Assembly: GCA_021824575.1 (NCBI GenBank)
Contig: JAKAKJ010000005.1
Coordinates: forward strand, 1-64,000
Direction: 5' to 3'
Origin: Chloroflexota bacterium
Lineage (GTDB): Bacteria > Chloroflexota > Anaerolineae > Anaerolineales > Villigracilaceae
Length of the DNA stretch: 64,000 nt
Part shown: positions 1 to 8,656 of the stretch, in pieces
How the letters are laid out: the number at the start of each line of letters is the position of its first letter
Numbering within the stretch: the stretch's first letter is position 1
Made by a program: the position numbers and the translations under genes
Notes under the pieces: generated by a model
Told to the model about the DNA's origin: nothing
The model's database searches: none
The model's input: the letters and a program-made list of their open reading frames with translations, nothing else

Positions 1-551
1 TAATTTCTGCTCCAATCACTATTGCACCAACGATTCATAAAGTCTGTAAGCGGGGAGAATGATATTGCATCAAACACGAATTGCGCTTTACTAACGTTCA
101 GGCTCGAAGCTGTTTAGAGGGTTGGAACCGTCCTGAATGATTACGCTGGGAGAGTTTAAAAAACGTAATTAGGGTCTGTATGTAAATTCGTCTAATGTCA
201 TTCTCCCGAAGGACATCGGGACGATGTGAGCGACCAACGGGAGCGAAGAATCTCGTTTTTCGTTCAAAATTTTGTGATTCTTCGTCGCTTCGCTCATCAG
301 AATGACACGTGAAATTGATTTTGCATACACACCCTGGTCAGGCACTGATTGCGTTTGAACGTAATCGCTCATTTCACTGCTCCAACCCTTAATTTGGGTG
401 GAGGGATTTATGTTTCCATTTACGCAGTTTGGAAAAAAGCATCCCACACTTGGCGAGATTTGCAATACGCTGCGCGGGGCACCAGCCCTCCCAAAATAGT
501 TCAAGTGGTTTGTATTTCCCATATTTTATCCAATTTAGTGATTTCTGTCAT
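1..551. other. gene-free region with dispersed repeat
   Basis: No convincing gene is seen here. Short open frames lack ribosome binding sites and family features. The stretch holds a dispersed inverted repeat at about 197-308 and an imperfect palindrome at 347-366 (GATTGCGTT and AACGTAATC arms around TG). The end of the region leads into the promoter of the first gene. Confidence 0.6.
197..308. repeat. dispersed inverted repeat (GTCATT...AATGAC type)
   Basis: The element starts with GTCATTCTCCCGAAGG, ends with CATCAGAATGACAC, and carries GAGCGAAGAATCTC-like and GATTCTTCGTCGCTTCGCTC arms in between. Its ends are inverted copies of each other. The same architecture returns near 3263, 14372, 16411 and 26659. 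It is non-coding and resembles a short MITE or REP-like family. Confidence 0.65.
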
Positions 552-580
552 TTGCTTGTGCTCGAGGTGCGTCATATAAT
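552..580 (+). promoter_or_regulatory. sigma70-type promoter of the LLM-UbiA gene
   Basis: TTGCTT at 552-557 and a perfect TATAAT at 575-580 are separated by 17 bp. The ribosome binding site TTAGGAG and the ATG at 606 follow, giving a short leader of about 20 nt. Confidence 0.75.
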
Positions 581-605
581 CGGCGCATTATGTTTAGGAG
601 TAACT

Positions 606-2606
606 ATGTTTGAACTTGCCCGATCTGTTGGAATTGGCTTTGCCGGACGCGGCAAAGTCTCAGATGTTGTTCGCTGGGCAGATGATGCCCGCCGCCGCGG
701 CCTGCATTCGGTTTGGATTCACGATACGCCATACGAACGCGATGCGGTTACGTACGCCTCGGCGATTGCCGCGCAGGTGCCCGATATTGATATCGCGCTC
801 GGAGCGCTCAGCGCGAACACGCGCCATCCAGCCCTGATCGCGATGACTGTTTCGGCGTTGGACGAGATGGCTCCGGGCCGAATCCGCCTCGGGCTGGGGA
901 CAACTATCCCGATTCGTTTATCGCAAATGGGACTTCCATATAACCCCGATACTGCGGTGGAACAAGTCAGCGATGCGATTGACTTGTTGCGGACGATGTG
1001 GGCTGGCGGACGCATCCCGTCCGCGACGCCGAATTTGCCGCCCATCCAGCCGATGTTCCCGCCTGTGCATCGCGTCCCGATTTATGTCGCCGCGTATCGG
1101 ACCGCGTTTTTGGAATTGGCCGGTCGCAAGGCGGACGGCTATTTATCGCGGCCCGCCGAATCGATCCCGAACTTGAAGCGGCTCATCGCCAAATTGCGTA
1201 AGGCCTCGCTCGAGGCTGGGCGCGACGAACGCGCTGTCAGCGTTAGCGGTTATCTGCTCACGTTGGTGGACAAATCCCGCCGCGCCGCGTTGAATCGAGC
1301 CAAGCGCGAGCCATTCGTCATCTACATGATGAGCATCCTTTCCAACTTCTCACTGCACCAAGCTGGCTTTGAAGCTGAACTGCGTGACCGAATCGGAGCC
1401 GCATGGCGCGCAGAAGATTATCACAAGGCCGCCGAATTGATCCCCGACGAAATGTTGGATGCGTTTATGTTGTGCGGCACATCGGAAGAAGTAGCCGAAG
1501 CCGCCGCGCGTTACAACGACGCTGGCATGGATATGCCAATCCTCCAGCCGATTCTTCAGGAAGACGAACATATTCAACCGATTCTTGAAGCCGCGGAGTT
1601 ATACGGTTCGCTGGCAGTAAAAGAGACTGTTCCGGTTGCAGCAGCCCGAGAAAGTATCGCGGTTGCATCTGATCCATTGGATCGTTTGAATCCTTTTGAA
1701 AAAGCATGGCGCAAGTTCAGCGCGTGGACCGAGATCGCGCGTCCATTTAGTTTGACGGGCGCGTACACGCCGGTGGCCGTCGCTGGCGCGCTGGCTTTCG
1801 CTCAAGGAAAATTCAATCTCCAGTTGTTCATCATTTCCTTGGCTTCGACTGTTCTTTTGCAAATTGGTGCGAATATCATCAACGAAATTTACGATGTCCG
1901 CAACGGCGTCGATTCGATCACCTCGCCGCGCGCCAGCCAGACTTTGCTCAAAGGACGCATCAAAGAATCCGAAGCGTTCAAATTGGGCATTTTCATCTTT
2001 GGCCTTGCATCGCTGCTTGGAATTGGCATGGCCTTTGTACGCGGCTGGTCAGTGATTGTCCTTGGCGTTTTGGGTTTGATCGCTTGTTACGGGTATACGG
2101 CGCCGCCGTTCCAGTTCAAATACAAAGCGGCAGGCATTCCATTGGTCTTCACGTTGATGGGACCATTGACAGTGATTGGCGCGTATTATGTCATCACAGG
2201 CACATGGGATATCAACGCGTTCATTGTCAGCATTCCGATTGGCTTGTTGATCACAGCCGTGTTGCATGGCAACGAGTGGCGCGATATTGCAGACGATGCG
2301 CGTTATGGCGTTGGTACGTTTGCCGCGCAGATTGGCCGCAGATGGTCTTTCCTTGCTTATGTCGGCTTTATCACAGCTGCGTTTCTGTCTGTGGTAATCG
2401 CAGTCTTGTTCAGGGATTTGCCAGTAACCAGTTTGCTGGCGTTATTTTCCTTGCCGCTGCTCGTTCGGTCTGTGCAGGCTTCGGCGATGGGCATCAATGG
2501 TCAACAGCGCGCCATTGCAAAGATCGATATCGAAACCGCGCAGCTCCACGCGGTCTTTGGAATGCTGCTCGTGATTGGACTTGCATTGGGCGGTATTCAT
2601 GGCTAA
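606..2606 (+). CDS. luciferase-like oxidoreductase fused to UbiA-family prenyltransferase
   Basis: This 666-residue protein joins two enzymes. Residues 1 to about 340 resemble a luciferase-like (LLM class, possibly F420- or flavin-dependent) oxidoreductase with a TIM-barrel pattern such as RIRLGLGT and the C-terminal CGTSEEVAEAA segment. Residues from about 370 onward form a polytopic UbiA/MenA prenyltransferase. It has the first Asp-rich motif NEIYDVRNGVD near residue 425 and the second, NEWRDIADDARYG, near 555. These families move prenyl chains onto aromatic acceptors in the membrane, and LLM enzymes reduce or oxidise small substrates, but the actual substrates are unknown. The ATG at 606 is preferred over upstream in-frame starts because it follows TTAGGAG and a good promoter. 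The stop overlaps the next gene by 8 bp. Confidence 0.85.
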   Translation: MFELARSVGIGFAGRGKVSDVVRWADDARRRGLHSVWIHDTPYERDAVTYASAIAAQVPDIDIALGALSANTRHPALIAMTVSALDEMAPGRIRLGLGTTIPIRLSQMGLPYNPDTAVEQVSDAIDLLRTMWAGGRIPSATPNLPPIQPMFPPVHRVPIYVAAYRTAFLELAGRKADGYLSRPAESIPNLKRLIAKLRKASLEAGRDERAVSVSGYLLTLVDKSRRAALNRAKREPFVIYMMSILSNFSLHQAGFEAELRDRIGAAWRAEDYHKAAELIPDEMLDAFMLCGTSEEVAEAAARYNDAGMDMPILQPILQEDEHIQPILEAAELYGSLAVKETVPVAAARESIAVASDPLDRLNPFEKAWRKFSAWTEIARPFSLTGAYTPVAVAGALAFAQGKFNLQLFIISLASTVLLQIGANIINEIYDVRNGVDSITSPRASQTLLKGRIKESEAFKLGIFIFGLASLLGIGMAFVRGWSVIVLGVLGLIACYGYTAPPFQFKYKAAGIPLVFTLMGPLTVIGAYYVITGTWDINAFIVSIPIGLLITAVLHGNEWRDIADDARYGVGTFAAQIGRRWSFLAYVGFITAAFLSVVIAVLFRDLPVTSLLALFSLPLLVRSVQASAMGINGQQRAIAKIDIETAQLHAVFGMLLVIGLALGGIHG

Positions 2607-3249
2607 ACGCCGTTTTGAATCGCTTGGTTTTTTGGGACTTGGTCTCGGATTGGCTTTTGTGCTTTTCGGCCTGACGTTTCGCGGTCCGCGCAAACGCTTC
2701 TGGGACCGGATGACGGGCGCGGGAATCGCCTTGGGCGGTCTCTCGCTGGCAACTCAATCTGAACTCCGCAAGACGCGCATCGGTCTGCGCGATATTCTAT
2801 TGGGGATAACGTCGGCTGGTGTGCTCTACGGAATCTTTCAGATCGGTGACCGCATTGCGCGCCGGATTCTGCCTCAAGGCGGCTCACAAATCGAATCGAT
2901 CTATGGACTCAAGCGACTGCGCCCACGCGAGGAGTTAATGTTGCGCCTTGGCTTGATCACCGCCCCGGCAGAAGAATTATTCTGGCGCGGCTTTGTTCAG
3001 AATCATTTCACGCGCCGCGTGGGCCGCTGGTGGGGGACGGTGTTAAGCACAGCCGCGTATGGCGGCGCGCACATTGCCAGCGGCAACTTCACATTGATTG
3101 GCGCGGCGACGGTCGCCGGTGCGTTTTGGAGTGCGATGGCTGGCCTCGGCTTCCCGATGGGAACATTGATTGTCAGTCACGTGGTTTGGGACAATTTGAT
3201 TTTTTTGATTGCGCCGACCGCGCCATTAAAGGAGGAAGTTTCTGCCTGA
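2599..3249 (+). CDS. CPBP family intramembrane glutamic protease
   Basis: This 216-residue membrane protein has the CPBP (Abi, CaaX-like) motifs in order. EELFWRGF supplies the Glu-Glu-x-x-x-Arg catalytic motif, GGAHIASGNF gives the middle motif, and SHVVWDN near the C terminus gives the last His/Asn motif. CPBP proteins cleave or process membrane-associated substrates, including prenylated proteins in eukaryotes. The ATG at 2599 overlaps the end of the prenyltransferase fusion by 8 bp, so the two genes are translationally coupled. Pairing of a prenyltransferase with a CaaX-type protease is suggestive, but the UbiA domain should act on quinone-like substrates, so a direct link is only inferred. 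Confidence 0.85.
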   Translation: MAKRRFESLGFLGLGLGLAFVLFGLTFRGPRKRFWDRMTGAGIALGGLSLATQSELRKTRIGLRDILLGITSAGVLYGIFQIGDRIARRILPQGGSQIESIYGLKRLRPREELMLRLGLITAPAEELFWRGFVQNHFTRRVGRWWGTVLSTAAYGGAHIASGNFTLIGAATVAGAFWSAMAGLGFPMGTLIVSHVVWDNLIFLIAPTAPLKEEVSA

Positions 3250-3262
3250 CTTTTATTTTGAT

Positions 3263-3360
3263 ATGTCACTGCGAGAGGCGCCTTGGCGCCACGAAGCAAT
3301 CTCCTGTGTTCAGGCAAACGCAGTAAATGCATTTGCTGGAGCGGCGAAATTTCGCCGCTC
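3263..3360. repeat. dispersed repeat with perfect 22-bp palindrome
   Basis: ATGTCACTGCGAG at the left edge matches the dispersed repeat family. GGCGCCTTGGCGCC at 3279-3292 and a perfect palindrome at 3339-3360 (GAGCGGCGAAA and TTTCGCCGCTC arms) follow. It lies between convergent genes. The T-rich stretch after the palindrome on the plus strand could let it act as a terminator for the CPBP gene. Confidence 0.6.
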
Positions 3361-3367
3361 TAATTTT

Positions 3368-4516
3368 CTATCCCAGAGCAATAATCTTTCTCTCCGCCAA
3401 TTCCCGAACCTCTTGTTCGCTGATTCCAACTTCCTGCAAAATTATTTGCGTATGTTCGCCCAATCTCGGTGCAGGATTCATATCCGGCCGTGCAAAGACA
3501 AACGGCGAATCTAATCCAACGGCTTTTCCATTTTCCTCGCGCACATATCCCCGCGCTTTCACCTGCGGATGCGCCAGCATTTCTTTGAATGAATTGACCG
3601 GTTCTACGCAGCCATCAATTCCTTCGAAAATTTTCAGCCATTCATCACGCGTCCGTTGGCGGAATATTGCTTCGATCTCATTGCGGATGGTTTTGTCGAA
3701 TTGGTGCGAAAGCAAATCGTTGCGATTCGTTACCCGGCAGAACTCGGACCAAAATGTGGGTTCGACAATGGCGAGCGTTAGATATTTCCCGTCGGACGTT
3801 TGATAAATATCAAAACTTGGCTGTCCGCCCAACAAGGGGTGACTTCCGGCGCTGATTCCCAACCCGCCAAAGAACGCGCCGCCTGCTAGTGGAGTCATCC
3901 AGGAGACTACGCCGTCGAGCAAAGCCATATCAAGATACATGCCCTGACTATTTTCTTTTTGTCCAATCAACGCGCTGAGAATGGCAATGGCGGCAAGCAT
4001 CGCGCCGCTCAAGTCCGCGGCGGGCAGGCCATACGGAATTGGCTTTTCGTCCGCGCGTGCGTTCAATGCGAGCGCGCCGCCGATTGCCAGATAATTCAAG
4101 TCATGGCCGACTTGTTGGGAATAGGGCCCACCCTGTCCATAGCCGGAAAGCGAACAATAAATGATTTCAGGCTTGATGGCTTTGATGGAGTCATAGTCAA
4201 TGTGCCATTTCTTCACTGAGCCGGGCTTGAAGCCTTCCAGAATTACATCTGCATTTGCAGCGAGCTGTATAAAAATTTCGCGTCCACGCGGATTGCGATA
4301 ATTTATGGCAACACTTTTCTTGCCGCGATTAACTGCCTCGAACATCCTGCCCATGCCCATTTCCGGAGGGGCGAGGCGTGTGTAGTCCCCGGCGGTCGGC
4401 GTTTCGATTTTGATGACTTCCGCGCCCAAATACGCGAGGAGCTGCGTCAGGTATGGGCCGGGAAGCAGGCGTGAAAGATCAAGAATGCGAATTCCAGATA
4501 ATGGCTGAAAGGTCAT
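3368..4516 (-). CDS. CaiB/BaiF family (class III) CoA-transferase
   Basis: The 382-residue protein begins with LSGIRILDLSRLLPGPYLTQ and LGAEVIKIE, both typical of CaiB/BaiF CoA-transferases. It has the RGKKSVAINYRNPRGRE segment and a catalytic-type Asp in QVGHDLNYLA. Members move CoA between carboxylic acids or epimerise 2-methylacyl-CoA; the substrate here cannot be told. Length is normal for the family. GGAGA precedes the ATG. It is a single minus-strand gene, convergent with the CPBP gene and divergent from the PIG-L gene. Confidence 0.88.
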   Translation of the reverse strand: MTFQPLSGIRILDLSRLLPGPYLTQLLAYLGAEVIKIETPTAGDYTRLAPPEMGMGRMFEAVNRGKKSVAINYRNPRGREIFIQLAANADVILEGFKPGSVKKWHIDYDSIKAIKPEIIYCSLSGYGQGGPYSQQVGHDLNYLAIGGALALNARADEKPIPYGLPAADLSGAMLAAIAILSALIGQKENSQGMYLDMALLDGVVSWMTPLAGGAFFGGLGISAGSHPLLGGQPSFDIYQTSDGKYLTLAIVEPTFWSEFCRVTNRNDLLSHQFDKTIRNEIEAIFRQRTRDEWLKIFEGIDGCVEPVNSFKEMLAHPQVKARGYVREENGKAVGLDSPFVFARPDMNPAPRLGEHTQIILQEVGISEQEVRELAERKIIALG

Positions 4517-4581
4517 GTTTTCTCCGCGGTGTTGAATGATGTAGCCTTGTTGATTTTAGTTCAGTTTGGGATAATCAGCGA

Positions 4582-5307
4582 ATGCGATGGATTTATCTTT
4601 CCCCTCATCTCGATGACGCCGTCCTTTCTGCGGGCGGATTGATTTACGAACAAATCAAATCAGGCATTCCAGTTGAAATCTGGTCATTCATGTGTGGATT
4701 TCCAGACGAATCGGAATTGACCGATTTTGCAAAAGTGCTGCACATGGTATGGGGCACGGGAACTGCGGAAGAAACAACGCGTCTGCGGCGCGAGGAAGAT
4801 AAAAAGGCCGCGGCCATCGTTGGCGCAAAACCTGTTCACTTTGATTTTCTGGATTGCATTTACCGGCGCGGGAAAAATGGCGAGGCGCTTTACACCGACA
4901 TTTATGTGCCTCCGCACGAAGCCGAGGCGGATCTGCCGGCCCAAATTGCCCAGACGCTGATCGCCTGGCTCAAACCCGACGATGTGGTTGTTTGCCCATT
5001 GGGAATTGGTTCGCATGTGGACCATGTCATCGTGCGGAAGGCAGCGGAGATGTTGAAGCGTCCGCTTGTGTATTATGCCGATATTCCGTATTTGCTTAAG
5101 AATCCGCAGGAGCTGAGTCCGAAGGCGGCTGGGATGAAAGAATCCGTTCAGCCGGTCGCCGAAGCCGCTTTAGGTCCGTGGTTTGATGCGGTTGAAGCAT
5201 ATTCGTCGCAAATAAGCTCCCTGTTCGACGATCCAGCTTCAATGCGTGAGAAAATGCGGACTTACTGGTCTGAACAACAGGGCATTTCTTTGTGGAAATT
5301 TGAGTAG
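4582..5307 (+). CDS. PIG-L/LmbE family deacetylase
   Basis: The 241-residue protein has the zinc-binding start SPHLDDAVLSAGG, a variant of the PIG-L HPDDE motif, and GSHVDHVIVRKA in the middle, which supplies the second His pair. PIG-L enzymes remove acetyl groups from N-acetylglucosamine-type substrates, for example in mycothiol or bacillithiol synthesis, but also from other glycans and peptides. The specific substrate is not evident. The ATG lies close to a TTGATT/GATAAT-like promoter with no clear ribosome binding site, so the mRNA may be nearly leaderless. Confidence 0.85.
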   Translation: MRWIYLSPHLDDAVLSAGGLIYEQIKSGIPVEIWSFMCGFPDESELTDFAKVLHMVWGTGTAEETTRLRREEDKKAAAIVGAKPVHFDFLDCIYRRGKNGEALYTDIYVPPHEAEADLPAQIAQTLIAWLKPDDVVVCPLGIGSHVDHVIVRKAAEMLKRPLVYYADIPYLLKNPQELSPKAAGMKESVQPVAEAALGPWFDAVEAYSSQISSLFDDPASMREKMRTYWSEQQGISLWKFE

Positions 5308-5324
5308 ACAATCGAGCCTGGGTC

Positions 5325-5353
5325 TTGATTCACACTAAAAACCATGATATATT
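5325..5353 (+). promoter_or_regulatory. greA promoter
   Basis: TTGATT at 5325-5330 and TATATT at 5348-5353 are 17 bp apart. The 5' leader of about 75 nt contains two small hairpins, at 5363-5381 (CCTTTGG/CCAGAGG) and 5389-5410 (TTGCATCC/GGATGCAA), before AAGGAAAG and the greA ATG. Confidence 0.7.
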
Positions 5354-5433
5354 AAACGCACGCCTTTGGAGTCACCAGAGGGACAAGCTTGCATCCTGTA
5401 TGGGATGCAAATTCTTTCATAAGGAAAGACACT

Positions 5434-5904
5434 ATGCCAACCAAATTCCTGACCAAGGAAGGCTTCCAGAAGCTTCAGGAAGAATTGGATTACCTGCGTA
5501 CCGTGAAGCGCCAGGAAGTGGCGGATCGGTTGCACGAAGCGATGGAAGGCGGGGAACTAATTGAAAATGCAGAATATGAGGCAGCCAAGAATGAGCAGGC
5601 CTTTGTCGAGGGCCGCATCCAGGAATTGGAAATGCTGCTGGCCTCGGCGCATGTCATCTCTGATGAGGAGAAGGACCATCAGGCTGGCCTGGTTTCGGTC
5701 GGCTCGACGGTGACCATTCAGGAGCAAGGCTTCGATCCGGAGACGTATGTGATTGTCGGCGCGGCGGAAGCGAATCCGCGCGAAGGCAAAATCTCGAACG
5801 AGTCTCCGATTGGCAAAGCCATCCTGAATCACGAAGTCGGCGAGACGGTTCCGGTCGAGACGCCGAGCGGAACGTATAAAGTCAAGATCATCAAGGTCAA
5901 GTAA
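5434..5904 (+). CDS. greA: transcription elongation factor GreA
   Basis: The 156-residue protein has the GreA architecture: an N-terminal coiled coil (TKEGFQKLQEELDYLRTVKR) with the tip motif GELIENAEYEAAKNEQ, followed by an FKBP-like C-terminal domain ending in GTYKVKIIKVK. GreA enters the secondary channel of RNA polymerase and stimulates cleavage of backtracked RNA. The acidic pair at the tip is Glu41/Glu44, where Escherichia coli has Asp41/Glu44. The ATG at 5434 is chosen because AAGGAAAG precedes it. A strong terminator follows directly, so greA is monocistronic. Confidence 0.95.
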   Translation: MPTKFLTKEGFQKLQEELDYLRTVKRQEVADRLHEAMEGGELIENAEYEAAKNEQAFVEGRIQELEMLLASAHVISDEEKDHQAGLVSVGSTVTIQEQGFDPETYVIVGAAEANPREGKISNESPIGKAILNHEVGETVPVETPSGTYKVKIIKVK

Positions 5905-5922
5905 AGGGATAATCCTTTCGCG

Positions 5923-5965
5923 GCCCCGCGCAACCTAAACAGGCCGCGCGGGGCTTTTTTATTTT
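5923..5965 (+). terminator. rho-independent terminator after greA
   Basis: A 9-bp GC-only stem (GCCCCGCGC at 5923-5931 and GCGCGGGGC at 5946-5954) is followed at once by TTTTTT and ATTTT. Confidence 0.9.
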
Positions 5966-5969
5966 GTTG

Positions 5970-6034
5970 CCCATCCATTCCTCCCCAAATTCATCGAAGA
6001 TGAATTTGGGGAGGGTGACCGGAGGTCGGATGGG
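5970..6034. repeat. large nested hairpin upstream of lysS
   Basis: A perfect 15-bp inverted repeat (5981-5995 with 5999-6013, only three bases between) sits inside an outer pair CCCATCC (5970-5976) and GGATGGG (6028-6034). It ends 13 bp before the lysS start and covers an alternative in-frame ATG at 6030. It may be a mobile palindromic repeat or a structured lysS leader. Confidence 0.65.
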
Positions 6035-6047
6035 GCTTGAGGTCATT

Positions 6048-7571
6048 ATGCCAGAATACACATCGCTTGAAAAAATTCGTTTGCAGAAAATTGAAGAGCT
6101 GCGCGCCGAGGGTGTGGAGCCATATCCGACGCGCGCAGAACGGACGCATACCAGCGCGCAAGCCATCGCGGAATTCGAAGCCGCCGAGAAAGATGGCCGC
6201 GAAGTAAAAGCGACTCTCGCGGGACGCATCCGCGCCACGCGCGCGATGGGCAAGATTTCGTTCGCACACATCGAAGACGGCGCGGGCAAAATCCAATTGT
6301 TCTTTCGCATGAACGAGCTAGGGCAGGATCGTGTTGACTTCTTCAACAAGATGTTCGACATCGGCGATTTCATCCAGGCTTCGGGCGTGATGTTCCGTAC
6401 CAAGACCGGGGAGATCACGCTTCATGTCCAGGACTTCAAACTGCTTGCCAAAGCTGTGAGTCCGCTGCCAGCTGCGAAAGATGAAACGCTCGAAGATGGG
6501 ACTGTCGTTCGTCACGCCGCGCTCGAAGATTCAGAACTGCGCGCCCGCCAGCGTTACGCGGATTTGGCTGTCAATCCGCAGGTGCGCGAGACTTTCCGCC
6601 AGCGCGCTGCGACGGTCAAAGCGCTGCGCGAATTTTTGGATGGCAAAGACTTTCTTGAAGTCGAAACGCCGATCCTTCAGCCGTTGTATGGCGGCGCGGC
6701 GGCGCGTCCGTTTACGACGCACCACAATGAACTCGATCAGGATATGTATCTGCGAATTTCATTTGAGCTGTATCTCAAACGATTGCTGGTCGGTAATCTT
6801 GAACGCGTTTACGAAATTGGCCGCGACTTTCGCAACGAGGGCGTTTCGTACAAACATAATCCCGAATTCACCCAGCTCGAATTTTATTGGGCATACGCAG
6901 ATTATTTGCAGGTCATGGAATTGACCGAGCAAATGGTTTCATACGCTGCGGAAAAAGTAATGGGTTCAACGAAAATCAAACATGGCGAACACGAGCTTGA
7001 TTTCAAACCGCCGTGGCGCCGACTCGAAATGCGTCAGGGAATCCTCGATACATCCGGCATTGACATCGCCGAATACAAAACTGCGGACGTGTTATTCAAA
7101 GCCATCGTAAAGAAGCATCCTGATAAAACGCCGGATCCAAAAGCCACGCGCGGCAAGCTGATTGATTTTCTGCTGAGCGAATTCCTCGAGCCGACTCTGA
7201 TCCAGCCGACATTCCTGTATGATTATCCGCGCGACATTTCGCCGCTGGCAAAATCCAAGCCGGGCGATCCGCTAACCGTCGAACGTTTTGAAGGTTACGC
7301 GGCGGGCTTCGAGTTATGCAATGCCTTCACCGAGTTGAACGATCCGCTCGATCAGGAACAACGCTTCCTCGAAATGGGACGCGATTACGCTGCCGACGAT
7401 GAAGAGAAACATCCGATGGACGAAGATTATCTGCGCGCTATGCGTTATGGGATGCCGCCGTGCGGAGGCTTCGGCATGGGCGTAGACCGGCTCGTAATGT
7501 TGTTGACCGATAAGCATTCCATCCGCGAGGTGTTGTTATTCCCCGCGTTGCGAAAAGAAGAGACCAATTAA
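6048..7571 (+). CDS. lysS: lysyl-tRNA synthetase, class II
   Basis: The 507-residue enzyme charges tRNA-Lys with lysine. An N-terminal OB-fold anticodon-binding domain ([22 protein letters not shown]) is followed by the class II core. Motif 2 is in [17 protein letters not shown] and motif 3 in [13 protein letters not shown]. The tetrad [13 protein letters not shown] and [12 protein letters not shown] segments are LysRS-specific. The ATG at 6048 follows GAGGT; an in-frame ATG at 6030 would add six residues but lies in a hairpin arm. Length and motifs are normal. Confidence 0.96.
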   Translation: MPEYTSLEKIRLQKIEELRAEGVEPYPTRAERTHTSAQAIAEFEAAEKDGREVKATLAGRIRATRAMGKISFAHIEDGAGKIQLFFRMNELGQDRVDFFNKMFDIGDFIQASGVMFRTKTGEITLHVQDFKLLAKAVSPLPAAKDETLEDGTVVRHAALEDSELRARQRYADLAVNPQVRETFRQRAATVKALREFLDGKDFLEVETPILQPLYGGAAARPFTTHHNELDQDMYLRISFELYLKRLLVGNLERVYEIGRDFRNEGVSYKHNPEFTQLEFYWAYADYLQVMELTEQMVSYAAEKVMGSTKIKHGEHELDFKPPWRRLEMRQGILDTSGIDIAEYKTADVLFKAIVKKHPDKTPDPKATRGKLIDFLLSEFLEPTLIQPTFLYDYPRDISPLAKSKPGDPLTVERFEGYAAGFELCNAFTELNDPLDQEQRFLEMGRDYAADDEEKHPMDEDYLRAMRYGMPPCGGFGMGVDRLVMLLTDKHSIREVLLFPALRKEETN

Positions 7572-7573
7572 CC

Positions 7574-7602
7574 GTAGGGGCACAACGCCGCTGTGCCCCT
7601 AC
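7574..7602 (+). terminator. hairpin after lysS
   Basis: GTAGGGGCAC (7574-7583) and GTGCCCCTAC (7593-7602) form a perfect 10-bp stem followed by AATTTT. It probably terminates lysS. The sequence also resembles a repeat type widely scattered in bacterial genomes. Confidence 0.6.
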
Positions 7603-7613
7603 AATTTTGAATC

Positions 7614-8012
7614 ATGAAAAATAAAACAATTCTTATCCTCGGCGATATTCTTGCCTTGCTCATCGTCACCCTCATCGGCTTTGCGACTCACGGCGAGGCC
7701 GGACTTTCCTTTTTGCCGCGCATGGCCGCCGCATTCGTTCCGCTTGTTATCTCATGGTTTGCAGTTGCTCCATGGCTTGGACTATTTCAGGACGAAGTTA
7801 TTCGCAACGCAAAACAATTATGGCTGCCCGCGTTGGCAATATTGTTTGCCGGACCGCTGGCAGTTGTTATCCGCGGACTGATTCTCAATGAACCAATTCC
7901 GCCGATCTTCGCGGTTGTGTTGAGCGTGACATCCGCATTGGGAATGGTTATCTGGCGCACCATCTATTGGATGTTAAACCGCCAGGCTCGCGAAGAGCGC
8001 AAAGGAAATTAA
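7614..8012 (+). CDS. DUF3054 family membrane protein
   Basis: The 132-residue protein has four predicted membrane segments and the DUF3054 pattern: GDILALLIVTLIGFATHGE near the start, then PWLGLF and PLAVVIRGLILNEPI. No function is established for the family. It sits between lysS and the sigma factor gene with short gaps of 42 and 38 bp, so it may be co-transcribed with either. The basic C-terminal tail RQAREERKGN should be cytoplasmic. Confidence 0.8.
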   Translation: MKNKTILILGDILALLIVTLIGFATHGEAGLSFLPRMAAAFVPLVISWFAVAPWLGLFQDEVIRNAKQLWLPALAILFAGPLAVVIRGLILNEPIPPIFAVVLSVTSALGMVIWRTIYWMLNRQAREERKGN

Positions 8013-8016
8013 TAAC

Positions 8017-8039
8017 ACTTTGCGCTCTTTGCGGTTAAA
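8017..8039. repeat. 23-bp sequence identical to 17769-17791
   Basis: A 23-base stretch centred on TTTGCGCTCTTTGCGG is identical here and at 17769-17791. Both copies are intergenic. At the second site it is the right arm of an inverted repeat. Confidence 0.6.
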
Positions 8040-8050
8040 ATAACTTCGAA

Positions 8051-8656
8051 ATGGACGAACCTGCTCTCATCCACTCCGCACAGCGCGGCGACCTCGACTC
8101 ATTCAACACGCTCGTCTTGCATTATCAGGACGCGTTGTTCAACACGGCCCTCCGCATCCTCGGCGATGACGAACTCGCCGCGGATGCCACGCAGGAAGCG
8201 TTTCTTTCCGCATTCAAAAATTTAACTTCCTATCGCGGCGGTTCATTCAAAGCCTGGCTGCTTCGCACGGTGACGAATGCCTGTTACGATGAACTCCGCC
8301 GGCAGAAGCGCCGTCCAACCACGCCGCTCGAACCGGACACCAGCGATGGCGATGAAATGGATTCGCCGCGTTGGCTGGCCGACCAGAATCTTTCGCCCGA
8401 ACAAAAGGCCGAAGCGGATGAACTCGAACACGCCATCCAGCATTGCCTCGAAAACCTCCCGCTCGAATTTCGAACCGTGGTTGTGATGGCCGATATTCAA
8501 GGTCTCGATTACACCGAGGTTGCGTCTACGGTGCGCGTGCCGCTTGGCACGATCAAATCACGGCTGGCGCGTGCGCGCCTTCGTCTGCGTGAGTGTTTAC
8601 AGGACTTCTGGGAACTTCTGCCCGCCGCATTCCGTCTGGAAAAGGAGCGCATATGA
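8051..8656 (+). CDS. RNA polymerase ECF-type sigma factor
   Basis: This 201-residue sigma-70 family protein has region 2 (FNTLVLHYQDALFNTALRIL, DATQEAFLSAFKNL, AWLLRTVTNACYDELRR) and region 4 (LPLEFRTVVVMADIQGLDYTEVA, VPLGTIKSRLARAR). ECF factors redirect RNA polymerase to a small regulon in response to envelope or stress signals. The next gene overlaps by ATGA and encodes its likely membrane anti-sigma factor, the usual arrangement. The acidic linker between regions 2 and 4 (DTSDGDEMDS) is longer than average. Confidence 0.93.
   Translation: MDEPALIHSAQRGDLDSFNTLVLHYQDALFNTALRILGDDELAADATQEAFLSAFKNLTSYRGGSFKAWLLRTVTNACYDELRRQKRRPTTPLEPDTSDGDEMDSPRWLADQNLSPEQKAEADELEHAIQHCLENLPLEFRTVVVMADIQGLDYTEVASTVRVPLGTIKSRLARARLRLRECLQDFWELLPAAFRLEKERI

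Noticed and set aside
429-605. Upstream in-frame extension of the LLM-UbiA gene
   Set aside because: It would include the promoter TTGCTT/TATAAT and ignores the clear ribosome binding site before the ATG at 606.
5964-6047. Longer start for lysS
   Set aside because: The extension would encode the arms of a perfect hairpin. GAGGT before the ATG at 6048 fits better.
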